This document shows, piece after piece, positions 46,901 through 51,606 of a stretch of 64,000 nucleotides of DNA (positions within the stretch are counted from its first letter, which is position 1; each line of letters starts with the position of its first letter). The notes beneath the pieces are model-generated. The model worked only from the letters and a program-made list of their open reading frames with translations. It made no database searches and was not told where the DNA came from. The stretch comes from Aldrovandia affinis. Its lineage: Eukaryota > Chordata > Actinopteri > Notacanthiformes > Halosauridae. A program made the translations under genes and the position numbers. The DNA lies in assembly GCA_029706075.1 (NCBI GenBank), contig JAINUG010000037.1:6347166-6411165 (forward strand), written 5' to 3'.

Positions 46901-49378
46901 CGGGCAGAGGTTGTGACAGTTTCCCTGGCGCCCTGTTCACATCATCTACTGGGATATTTTTTACACTCAAATATTTGTCACTGACGGTGAAAGAGTAGAG
47001 CCAGAAGGATCTCCAGTGATGAGGGCCAAACATTTTGCCCATCGTCAGAGACCTTATTGCTTCTGTAGAGCTAGAGAGAGAGGGAGAGGGAGTGGGTGAA
47101 AGAGGTAGAGGAAAAAAGAAAAGACGGAGACAAAAATGTCATCAGAGAGTGAGAGAGACCGAGAGAATAACAGAGAATAGAGTGAGGAAGGATAACATAC
47201 TCTCAAGGTTACAAATTTCAGTCGAGTGAACGAGTTGAAAGATTTACACTGTGCTTATGTTTTCACAGAAACATTGTAGGAACCTGCTTGCTGTGTTGTG
47301 CATTAAAAGGGTGTTTGACTCTCCCCCTTTACATCCCTGCCCCCCTTCCCTGGTGTATGTCAGTACTGCTGCTGGGCATCTTCCTGTGGACACGCTGGAG
47401 GAACTACAAGGGGCTGAAGGAGGGTGTGTACCATGTGTCAGATCACCACGATGGCTGGGAGGACATCCGAGAGAACGTCTTAAACTACGACGAGGAGGGC
47501 GGAGGGGAGGAGGACCAGGTGAGGCCTACAACCAGTCAGCATGGGGTTAATTGCCCAGAGGAGTCTCACAGGAACACAGACATTCACACGCTCACACGCA
47601 TGGACACTCACAAACACGCATATACTCACACCCAGTCACACACACACTCAACGCTGGTCTCCATAACAACATGCAATTTTGCATCCCTGTATAATGTCAC
47701 TTTTTTGTACCATTTGAATGTGCTTTTATGTATAATTATCATAGTTGCCAAGTTGTCTATCAGTCTTTCACAGGTGTTATATTTTGACATAAATTAAGCA
47801 CTGACACCCAGGGAGTGTATCATTGTGGGCAGAGATGGGCAAAGATACATCAAAATGTATCTTGTTACAAAATACAAAATACCCCTCAAATAAATGTATC
47901 AGATCAAAATACAAAATACTGGTGCCAGAAAATGTATCAGATAAAATACATGTATTTTGTATTTTCAAAATACAGGAGAAAAAAACTTGTCTCCAATTGG
48001 CTATCGTAGGCCAACATATGAATAGGTGGCTGCCTTTCTCTATGAATATGAGCAAAAAGCCAAAATCACATAGGCTATCGCCGTGTGTTAAGTGTTAGAT
48101 CACATCTTTAGCATCTCCTAATTAGTTTGCCCACATAACTTCGAGAAGCTCAAATAAAACAAATTTTCTGAAGGGCAAGTGCTTCAGAAAGCGTAATGCT
48201 GAGGCCTGGATTGTCATTGTCTCTATACAAATACAGCATCTGTGTAGTATTCAGCGAGAATACTATGTTTTCTCATTCATTTACATTTTCAAAGCCCTCT
48301 TTGTTATCGTAGTCCGTTCTGTTGTGTATCATTTATATGGATGCAATTTCTGAAAAGGGAAATCATAAAGAGACTCACTTTCACCACAAGGTTTCATTTC
48401 TGTAATTCTTATTATTATTTCACCCTTCACCCTTCCTGTGTCGCAATCTCCTGTGCTCTCTCAGGCAGGTCACAGTGCCACAGTAAAGAGGGAAACGAGG
48501 TTTAAAGGGATGAATCGTTTCTCCCTCTCGCTCATTCTCTTTTTTATTTTTTGCTCATAGTGTAGTGTAGGAGTGATTTCTTTTTTTTTTTATGCCCCAA
48601 GAAGTTTTAATAAAGGTGTATTAAAGGTCTCTCTCTCCCTCCCTCTCCAATTCAAAATCAAGATGCTTTATTGCCAGGAAATACATTTGTAAATATTGCC
48701 AAAGCCTATGGAAATACAAGTGACAATATTATACTTTGACGACAACAACAACAATAATAATAATAATAATAAATCAATAAACAAAAAATGAAATAAATAA
48801 TTTAATTTTTAAAAAGAAAATAAATGATATTATTGTGGTAGTACCTCAGCTTATGGCAAAGCTGAAATGTATTGTGTGTATCTGTATAGAATGCCTATGA
48901 CATGGCAGAGCTGCAGAGGTCCCTCCAGCCGAGCCCAGCCCAGTCTGTGCAGTACAGCCGTTCGCGGGGGGGCCAATACCACGCGCACCCCCAGCAGGAC
49001 ACCAGCAAAACCAGCAGCACCACGACCACCGCCGCCGCTACCACCCTGCGCCGGGACGTCCTGCCCTTCCGGCCCCAGGCCCAAGGGCAGGCCCAGGCAA
49101 TCCACTCCTCCCGAAAGAGCCTGTCCTTCTCCAGCCAGGACCTGGCACGTTACCTGTGCGAGATCATCCGGGACGCCGACCAGCACCCGGAGACGGCGCC
49201 CTTCGACTCGCTGCAGGTGTTCTCCACCGAGGGGGGTGGCTCGCTGGCCGGATCGCTCAGCTCCTTCAGCTCCACCGGCCTGGAGGAGGACAGGGGCCAT
49301 GACTGTCTGAGAGAGTGGGGGCCACGCTTCGAGAAGCTCAAAGCCCTCTACGAGAAGGCTGAGGCCAGCGACCTCTGA
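4664..49378 (+). CDS. Type III classical cadherin (neural-cadherin / Hz-cadherin type), C-terminal 851 residues, 12 exons
   Basis: This is a calcium-dependent adhesion receptor of the plasma membrane that couples to catenins and actin. The spliced coding parts are 4664-4941, 15662-15876, 22691-22818, 23943-24070, 24314-24437, 29975-30155, 33466-33632, 37444-37708, 38242-38422, 42595-42839, 47364-47518 and 48890-49378, totalling 2556 nt. All junctions are GT-AG and phases match throughout (2,1,0,2,0,1,0,1,2,1,0). Domains by residue of this fragment: end of the cysteine-rich region and EGF 1 (1-115), laminin G 1 (116-291), EGF 2 (292-352), laminin G 2 (353-515), cysteine-rich EGF pair (530-615), transmembrane helix (about 620-645), cytoplasmic tail (646-851). 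The tail carries YDEEGGGEED, the p120-catenin core, and DSLQVFSTEGGGS with SLSS, the beta-catenin site. EGF/laminin G next to a classical tail is diagnostic of type III cadherins, not of type I/II, Fat or Celsr. Cadherin repeats are absent here and are presumably encoded upstream. The exact orthologue name is not assigned. Confidence 0.93.
5925..7159. mobile_element. 5'-truncated piggyBac-like non-autonomous element
   Basis: It is related along its length to 41195-41830 in intron 9, sharing blocks such as GATTCTCATGAAGATGC / GATGCTAATGAAGACGC, CTTAGTTGACATATTGCACAAGG and TGTTATATTTGGGTATACC. It ends in GGTGATGGTTAAGGGG, matching the terminal inverted repeat of that copy. The left terminus is not recognisable and the flanking TTAA has decayed to ATAA. 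I see no transposase reading frame. Confidence 0.6.
7407..7418. repeat. Short poly-G run
   Basis: A homopolymer of G just 3' of the piggyBac-like remnant in intron 1. Low-complexity sequence with no other meaning seen. Confidence 0.8.
8371..8745 (+). repeat. Direct repeat module A, copy 1
   Basis: It matches 9343-9665 in the same orientation, with shared stretches such as GTGTCCAATGAAGCACTTC, ACATATTCATGACTCATG and AACTAGCTATTAATAG. Copies are diverged by substitutions and small indels. It is either a segmental duplication inside intron 1 or two copies of an unnamed dispersed repeat. Confidence 0.85.
9161..9320 (+). repeat. Direct repeat module B, copy 1
   Basis: It matches 11577-11755 in the same orientation. 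Shared blocks include ACAGCTCACAGCAGT, GGTCTGGGGGTGTGAAACAA and GAACCTGGAAGCCTACAG. It lies between the two copies of module A, so module arrangement is A-B-A-B. Confidence 0.85.
9343..9665 (+). repeat. Direct repeat module A, copy 2
   Basis: Second copy of the module at 8371-8745, about 965 bp downstream and in the same orientation. It shares the same start (TTAAAATTGCAT) and end (AACTAGCTATTAATAG). Confidence 0.85.
10620..10638. repeat. Poly-T tract
   Basis: A run of thymines in intron 1. Low-complexity only. Confidence 0.9.
11577..11755 (+). repeat. Direct repeat module B, copy 2
   Basis: Second copy of the module at 9161-9320. It has a G-rich expansion in the middle (11608-11650) that accounts for the extra length. 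Confidence 0.85.
13185..13352 (-). mobile_element. Tc1/mariner-type terminal fragment
   Basis: On the minus strand it starts TACACTACCGGTCAAAAGTT, the conserved end of many fish Tc1-like elements, and runs about 165 bp to an AAAAATAATGT block. A related copy lies on the plus strand at 34995-35165. No transposase or opposite terminus is attached, so it is a solo end or a miniature derivative. Confidence 0.75.
15662..15876 (+). CDS. Cadherin exon 2: end of EGF 1 and start of laminin G 1
   Basis: Acceptor TTTTTTGCCACAG, donor ATAG|GTGAGA; 215 nt, phase 2 to phase 1. It closes the EGF (CQCPPQLEGPECQ) and opens a laminin G beta-sandwich (FESHLSLEFITEVADGLLLY). The translation carries on without a stop from exon 1 into exon 3. 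Confidence 0.93.
16455..17473 (-). pseudogene. Tc1-like DDE transposase, frameshifted
   Basis: Cut-and-paste transposase of the Tc1/mariner superfamily. The start MPRLSDLDKARAIG (ATG at 17473) precedes the paired helix-turn-helix DNA-binding region (GVSPSTISKLK) and a basic GRPKK-type motif. The first catalytic aspartate lies in MFSDESRF. The frame then ends at ADCCTDR; the remainder is in another frame from 16907, with the second aspartate in LQDDNAHPHRA and the DD34E-type glutamate in SPDLNPIEHLWD, ending at 16455. The break at about 16925-16935 is consistent with loss of one nucleotide. The upstream extension of the open frame to 17674 is inverted-repeat sequence and not part of the protein. 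Confidence 0.92.
17813..19273. mobile_element. Non-autonomous hAT-type element nested in the Tc1 inverted repeat
   Basis: It starts CAGGGTTGGGAGGG and ends CAACCCAACCCTG, a hAT-like terminal inverted repeat. It is flanked by the exact 8-bp duplication TCTACCAA (17805-17812 and 19274-19281), the length typical of hAT. The subterminal regions are rich in GTAACG and ATTACT repeats. No transposase frame is visible in its 1461 bp, so it would depend on an autonomous relative. A short tandem of TTTTTTTAAACGCA lies at about 18935-18975. Confidence 0.9.
22451..22600 (+). mobile_element. tRNA-derived SINE, family 1
   Basis: The head has Pol III promoter boxes: an A box (TGGCTCAGTAGG) and a B box (GGTTCAATTCC). 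A short body leads to the tail GTAAGTTGCTTTGGATAAAAG and CGTCTGCTAAATGG, the 3' tail type shared with L2-clade LINEs. An AT-rich end follows. A sister copy lies at 26632-26789 on the minus strand. Confidence 0.88.
22691..22818 (+). CDS. Cadherin exon 3: laminin G 1, middle
   Basis: Acceptor TTCTCCTCAG, donor AAG|GTGCGT; 128 nt, phase 1 to phase 0. It encodes laminin G strands including the typical RRWHRLDVRSNSK turn. An internal GTAAGG at 22801 looks like a better donor on paper, but using it would lose the codons joining WHRLD to EVRFTLD. Confidence 0.92.
22819..23942 (+). other. Intron 3 (1.1 kb)
   Basis: Phase-0 intron. Most of its 3' half is a foldback repeat (23341-23812) that ends 130 bp before exon 4. 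No coding sequence is seen. Confidence 0.85.
23341..23812. repeat. Foldback (inverted-repeat) element
   Basis: The left arm at 23341-23415 (AAGCAACACTCCTACACCAC ... GGATCATAGGATCGTAG) is repeated inverted at 23738-23812. The inner part holds further inverted blocks (AGGCCT with GTGAGCAC/GTGCTCA) and, at 23688-23728, a decayed SINE-type tail (CGATAAATGTATCTGCTAAA). It is probably a MITE-like element; the family was not identified. Confidence 0.8.
23943..24070 (+). CDS. Cadherin exon 4: laminin G 1, continued
   Basis: Acceptor TCTGCTCTGCAG, donor ACAG|GTAATG; 128 nt, phase 0 to phase 2. It encodes EVRFTLDRCSG and the laminin G core through SCEVTGVTPNLDR. The +5 donor base is not G. Confidence 0.93.
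24071..24313 (+). other. Intron 4 (243 bp)
   Basis: The shortest intron of the gene, phase 2, with a CACTCTCAG acceptor. It contains simple GAT/TGG-rich sequence and no feature. Confidence 0.85.
24314..24437 (+). CDS. Cadherin exon 5: end of laminin G 1
   Basis: 124 nt, phase 2 to phase 0, donor AAG|GTATGT. It encodes LQLGGVNENLPY and the closing HFSGCVRNLVVDSK, the canonical last strand and cysteine of a laminin G domain. NVT is a potential glycosylation site. Confidence 0.94.
24672..24735 (+). mobile_element. SINE or L2-type 3' tail fragment
   Basis: GTAAGTTGCTCTGGATAAGA and GTGTCTGCTAAATG are followed by AAATGTAATGTAAG, the end shared by the SINEs elsewhere in the window. No tRNA-like head is attached. 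Confidence 0.75.
25988..26016. repeat. GT microsatellite
   Basis: About 14 GT units followed by a short G run, in intron 5. Confidence 0.9.
26632..26789 (-). mobile_element. tRNA-derived SINE, family 1, minus strand
   Basis: Read on the minus strand it has the same head as 22451-22600 (GTGGCTCAGTTGGTAGAGCA and GGTTCAATCCC B box) and the same tail (GTAAGTCGCTTTGGATAAAA). It sits between LINE-like sequence on both sides and appears to have inserted into it. Confidence 0.88.
26860..28490 (+). pseudogene. Degenerate L2/CR1-group LINE fragment
   Basis: Fragments of an endonuclease/reverse transcriptase polyprotein are readable in shifting frames. The endonuclease part shows KIDFFCLTET near 26930, GRGGGLAVIH near 27045, LLGDFNIHVDS near 27268 and SDHLAISF near 27455. 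The pre-RT and RT start show SKVSTCSLDPMPTAL near 28100, NNYWPISNLPFL near 28290 and STETALIKVTKDLL near 28415. Frameshifts and stops are many, and the RT catalytic YxDD region and 3' end are missing. It is an inactive relic. Confidence 0.85.
28533..28565. repeat. TTA/TCA trinucleotide repeat
   Basis: A short run of TTA units grading into TCA, just 3' of the LINE fragment. Confidence 0.85.
29669..29905 (+). repeat. Block related to the 3' part of intron 11, copy 1
   Basis: It shares, in order, CTGTTCTATTGTCTATCATT, ACCACAAGGTTT and CACAGTGAAGAGGGAAAC with 48316-48525. It lies 70 bp before exon 6, directly followed by the pyrimidine tract of its acceptor. Confidence 0.7.
29945..29960. repeat. 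Poly-T of the exon 6 acceptor
   Basis: A T-homopolymer that forms part of the polypyrimidine tract immediately upstream of exon 6. Confidence 0.85.
29975..30155 (+). CDS. Cadherin exon 6: EGF 2 between the laminin G domains
   Basis: Acceptor TTCTTTCTTTCAG, donor CAGG|GTATGG; 181 nt, phase 0 to phase 1. It encodes a self-contained cysteine-rich/EGF module: CLMTYGNC, GPRGRCHGEWGSFSC and QCIPGYTGHQCEQ. Being flanked by laminin G domains, it corresponds to the second cysteine-rich EGF-like unit of type III cadherins. Confidence 0.94.
31179..31562 (+). repeat. Intron 6 direct duplication, copy 1
   Basis: It starts at CATAGTTTAAAGACAAATAC and ends at CACAATGATTAATTTCCA. It is closely similar to 32088-32454; the copies differ by scattered substitutions and small indels, including an 18-bp insertion near the start of this copy. 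Confidence 0.92.
32088..32454 (+). repeat. Intron 6 direct duplication, copy 2
   Basis: Second copy in the same orientation, 909 bp downstream. A short third piece, TTAAAAAGGAATGAGTTAAG, follows at 32459-32478, so a partial third unit is present. Confidence 0.92.
33466..33632 (+). CDS. Cadherin exon 7: start of laminin G 2
   Basis: Acceptor TGATTGACAG, donor GAG|GTGAGC; 167 nt, phase 1 to phase 0. It encodes YSFDGRSYVHFQL, VQALVRTRKHSG and the strand IISLFSKEQNEYLRLE, a laminin G N-terminal half. Confidence 0.94.
33633..37443 (+). other. Intron 7 (3.8 kb)
   Basis: Phase-0 intron. It contains a Tc1-type terminal fragment (34995-35165) and, at about 36290-36560, a homeobox-site-rich complex block without repeat character. 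Nothing else was recognised. Confidence 0.8.
34995..35165 (+). mobile_element. Tc1/mariner-type terminal fragment
   Basis: It starts TACACTACCGGTCAAAAGTT and runs through GCAGTTCAAGTCCAGTGAAT to AAAAATAATGT. It is the same family end as 13185-13352, in opposite orientation. No opposite terminus is linked to it. Confidence 0.78.
37444..37708 (+). CDS. Cadherin exon 8: laminin G 2, middle
   Basis: Acceptor CCCTGTTTCAG, donor CAAG|GTACCA; 265 nt, phase 0 to phase 1. It encodes IYQGLLAVFYNLGDGDHS, the GEWHEIHLDRHDNELTLRL core and VMMGNSFP. NKS is a potential glycosylation site. The donor is weak at +4 and +5. Confidence 0.94.
37709..38241 (+). other. Intron 8 (533 bp)
   Basis: Phase-1 intron of unremarkable AT-rich sequence with a CTTTTTCCAAG acceptor. 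No feature was seen. Confidence 0.85.
38242..38422 (+). CDS. Cadherin exon 9: end of laminin G 2 and start of the third cysteine-rich unit
   Basis: 181 nt, phase 1 to phase 2, donor GCAG|GTACTG. It encodes the closing GCMRDLRLNNRYVPLD of laminin G 2, then a cysteine-dense stretch (GCSSDSCRRNHC, FSCVDLWRMHECR) that continues in exon 10. Confidence 0.94.
38689..39864. mobile_element. Non-autonomous DNA transposon with CTGGGCCYGTATTCACAAAG ends
   Basis: The left end CTGGGCCTGTATTCACAAAG and the minus-strand right end CTGGGCCCGTATTCACAAAG form a terminal inverted repeat of about 27 bp. The body has no transposase frame. An AT palindrome lies near 39005-39040. The target-site duplication is unclear, so I leave the superfamily open; a Harbinger- or IS-like group is possible. 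Confidence 0.82.
40373..41830. mobile_element. piggyBac-like non-autonomous element with TTAA target duplication
   Basis: It begins CCCCTTAACTGTCACC and ends GGTGACGGTTAAGGGG, a 16-bp inverted repeat with one mismatch. TTAA flanks both ends (40369-40372 and 41831-41834). CCC-initiated ends on TTAA targets are typical of piggyBac. No transposase is readable in its 1458 bp. Its right part is related to 5925-7159. Confidence 0.85.
42595..42839 (+). CDS. Cadherin exon 10: third cysteine-rich/EGF unit and first half of the membrane helix
   Basis: Acceptor TTGCCATTTCAG, donor CTAG|GTAGCT; 245 nt, phase 2 to phase 1. It encodes CPLGHMAKENSTGKFC, an EGF unit (CASHPCHRGTC, FTCQCPEGYRGRHCE) and a hydrophobic stretch SSLFAICICFLALLG that starts the transmembrane segment. 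NST is a potential glycosylation site. Reading through the donor adds a short tail ending at 42877. Confidence 0.95.
42840..47363 (+). other. Intron 10 (4.5 kb)
   Basis: Phase-1 intron that splits the transmembrane helix. There is a short ATT-rich repeat at about 43046-43110. The region 43640-44110 is complex, near-balanced in base composition and repeat-free. I recognise no mobile element or coding exon in it. Confidence 0.75.
47364..47518 (+). CDS. Cadherin exon 11: second half of the membrane helix and p120-catenin region
   Basis: 155 nt, phase 1 to phase 0, donor CAG|GTGAGG. It encodes VLLLGIFLWTRW, completing the membrane helix with a basic-aromatic stop-transfer, then the juxtamembrane tail including ENVLNYDEEGGGEEDQ. 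The EEGGGEED core is the conserved p120-catenin contact of classical cadherins. Confidence 0.96.
47830..48000 (+). mobile_element. hAT-type terminal fragment
   Basis: It starts CAGAGATGGGCAAAGATAC, then has repeated ATACAAAATAC blocks, as in non-autonomous hAT elements of fish. The opposite terminus is not found downstream, so it is truncated. Confidence 0.6.
48316..48525 (+). repeat. Block related to the 3' part of intron 5, copy 2
   Basis: It shares CGTTCTGTTGTGTATCATTT, ACCACAAGGTTT and CACAGTAAAGAGGGAAAC with 29669-29905 in the same order and orientation. It lies about 365 bp before exon 12. Confidence 0.7.
48890..49378 (+). CDS. Cadherin exon 12: cytoplasmic tail with beta-catenin site and stop
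   Basis: Acceptor ATCTGTATAG, stop TGA at 49376-49378; 489 nt from phase 0. It starts NAYDMAELQ, completing the juxtamembrane motif. A linker rich in Gln, Ser, Thr and Ala (residues 20-55 of the exon) follows, less conserved-looking than the ends. The end holds LARYLCEIIRDAD, DSLQVFSTEGGGS, SLAGSLSSFSS and LREWGPRFEKLKALYEKA, the beta-catenin binding region with its phosphorylatable serines. The exon is strongly GC-rich, which is why other frames are open on both strands. Confidence 0.97.
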   Translation, partial: NAYDMAELQRSLQPSPAQSVQYSRSRGGQYHAHPQQDTSKTSSTTTTAAATTLRRDVLPFRPQAQGQAQAIHSSRKSLSFSSQDLARYLCEIIRDADQHPETAPFDSLQVFSTEGGGSLAGSLSSFSSTGLEEDRGHDCLREWGPRFEKLKALYEKAEASDL

Positions 49379-49794
49379 GCAGCGTTTATGACACAGGAGT
49401 CATGGGAACTAAAGGACCCCACAGGGGACTTGAGACAAGCCTTATTACTGTATTTCTGTCTGGAACACTTGTTTCTGTGGCTGGCTTTGCTTATCGGGGA
49501 TAGTGGATCTGTTAAGTGGAATGGGTCTTACAGTAAGGGATTTGGAACTGCCTTTTTGTAGTGACTTGCTGATGACAATGGTTATGGTGAAAAATGTTCC
49601 ATTTGTAAATCAGATTTGAGATTCTCCATGTGCCCTGCAGTGCATGATATGCTGTGACATGTACAATCGGTGGTTTAAAATGTGTAGACGTTTGATACAG
49701 GAAGTCACTCCTATGTAGCCTTTTGTAAGTTAGGAAGGCTCTGTGTCCTAATCATTTCACAGGTCGACCAATCCAAGTAAAAAAGGCTTTGTTC

Positions 49795-49800
49795 AATAAA
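49795..49800 (+). terminator. Candidate proximal polyadenylation signal AATAAA
   Basis: Canonical AATAAA hexamer 417 bp after the stop codon. Downstream sequence is A-rich and only weakly GT-rich. Confidence 0.5.
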
Positions 49801-51311
49801 AACAGTAAAAAACATTTTAATTTGAATCTTTCAATGTTGAAAACCTGAAGGTGTAGCAATCCACCACTAGGTCCACAAATAAAAACAAGGGAGCACTTGC
49901 AGTATGTGTAATACAATTTCAAAGACTGGTACAAGGGTTGTGCTTGAAATGTATGCTTGGGGGTTTAACAAAATGCCCTTGCACAAAAGCCCACAGTGGA
50001 CACGATGCAGTAGAAGACAAGAGGCATCCAAAGAAAACAATCCATGTATTCTTGGGCTTGATTCCTTTTGCCACATCTGGACTGCTGAGCGAACGTCATG
50101 CTTGCAGGTTTTGCGAATTAACAACCCCAATTAACTGCAATTAAGGGAACAATCAAAGTGCTATTGGATGGGAGGGGGCGCAGCAGACGGGATAAAAGGC
50201 CAGCTTTAAGGGACAGAGAACAGGTCTAATCCAGAAGGAGTATTTCTCTCGGACAGGAAGGGAGGGGGGCATGAAATGGTAGGTACAGTAAATTTAGCTA
50301 ACCCAAAGTTAACTCCACACGATCTCCATCTCCCTATTGCAAATACTTTTGTGTTTAAAATGACAAAAAATTGACTCCTTTTACTTCCCAGTTTCATGTC
50401 AGCACCGCTGTGAACAGAATGACTTTGAGTTGACGTGAAATTGGAAAGATCTGCAATGTTCTTGTGGAATGACAAAATGCCAACATACTGTATTATATGC
50501 TTTTAAAGGTAGGGTTATTAAACCCGGTTTCATCATTTTTTTATTTTTTTAATCTTCTGTTTTTTGCTTCTGATTTTTTTAAATAGAAATAATATGTTAT
50601 GCATCATATGACGCCTGTCACAAGGGGCAAATGTCAAAAGACATCAGTGTGCTAATCCTAATAGGTGATAGCTGGCTGTCATGCTATGAAATGAAGAATC
50701 CTAGCATTTTGTGGCCACTCAAAGCCAATGATTTGAGCCTGGATTTCAATGTGCCAATTTTAAAAGGTAGGAGACAGAAGATTCACATGTGAAAATGGAG
50801 AATGCTGCTGCAATTCTGCTTATAAAAAGGAAACTTCCTTTGGGATGATGTTTGATTTATTCCCAGGAAATGTGGGAATATATTTTTTTCACGATCTGTA
50901 GTGAGTGAGGGGTCATATTCATGACCTGTAAAACTAATTATAAAAATGTGAACACTTCATATGTATTATTTCATTTTGGATTGACAAGATTCTTGGATTC
51001 TTTATATATATTTGGTACTGTATGTACTAACAGTGTCAAACTCCTCAATTTAAATTCCATTTCGATTTGTGCTAATGGGTGGCTTTTGTGTGGTGAATTT
51101 ACAGATTGTGAAATTGTTTTTTTTATGTTGACCTCATTTGTACATAGAAAAAAATGACGGTATATGTTTTAAAAAGTGCTAAAATATCAATGGGATAACC
51201 ACACTGTAAAGGATTTCCTGCTTCTTCAAAAGTGAACTTGTATTTTGTATCATTATTATCGTTTCTTTGAACTTGTTGATTTATAATTTCACCACTTGAA
51301 ACTGTTTTCCA

Positions 51312-51317
51312 AATAAA
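51312..51317 (+). terminator. Candidate distal polyadenylation signal AATAAA
   Basis: Canonical AATAAA hexamer, with a GT-rich element about 30 bp downstream. Repeat-bearing intergenic DNA begins about 75 bp after it. Confidence 0.55.
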
Positions 51318-51390
51318 TATCTTTGATAATGTTATTGCTATGAGTGTATGATGTACTTTGTCCATCTGATTTACCCCAGTGCATTCTATA

Positions 51391-51606
51391 TTACATTACA
51401 TTACAGGCATTTAGCAGACGCTCTTATCCAGAGCGACTTACAGTTTTACATTTCTTTACACTCCATTTATACAGCTGGATATTAACTGAAGCAATTCAGG
51501 TTAAGTATCTTGCTCAAGGGTACAACGGCAGTGTCCCACCTGGGGATTGAACCTGCAACCTTAACGTTACAAGCCCAGTTCCCTAACCATTATACCACAC
51601 TGCCTG
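51391..51606 (-). mobile_element. tRNA-derived SINE, family 2, minus strand
   Basis: On the minus strand the head reads GGCAGTGTGGTATAATGGTT with a B box GGTTCAATCCC. A body with CCTTGAGCAAGATACTTAAC follows, then the tail GTAAGTCGCTCTGGATAAGA and CGTCTGCTAAATGCC with TGTAA repeats. The head differs from family 1 while the tail is shared. Confidence 0.9.

Larger units (their letters stand above)
47519..48889 (+). other. Intron 11 (1.4 kb)
   Basis: Phase-0 intron. It contains a CA-rich stretch (47580-47650), a hAT-type end (47830-48000), the block related to intron 5 (48316-48525), and a decoy acceptor (TTTTTTGCTCATAG) ending at 48560. The short sequence at 48649-48705 (TCAAGATGCTTTATTGCCAG) resembles a common fish dispersed repeat. 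Confidence 0.8.
49379..51340 (+). other. 3' untranslated region (probable extent)
   Basis: Non-coding sequence after the stop, with polyadenylation signals at 49795 and 51312. The later signal is followed by GT-rich sequence (GTGTATGATGTACTTTGTCC) as expected of a cleavage region. A short isoform ending near 49.82 kb is possible. The region 49.8-50.3 kb, with GATAAAAGGCC, might instead be an inserted repeat. The extent is inferred. Confidence 0.55.

Noticed and set aside
48851-49300. 149-codon open frame on the minus strand, and further frames on the plus strand, over exon 12
   Set aside because: They are shadows of a GC-rich coding exon. The plus-strand frame ending at 49378 carries the conserved cadherin tail motifs; the others show no domain.
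50150-50260. Promoter-like GATAAAAGGCC in the 3' part of the gene
   Set aside because: No open frame or first exon follows it; it is more likely part of the 3' UTR or a repeat remnant.
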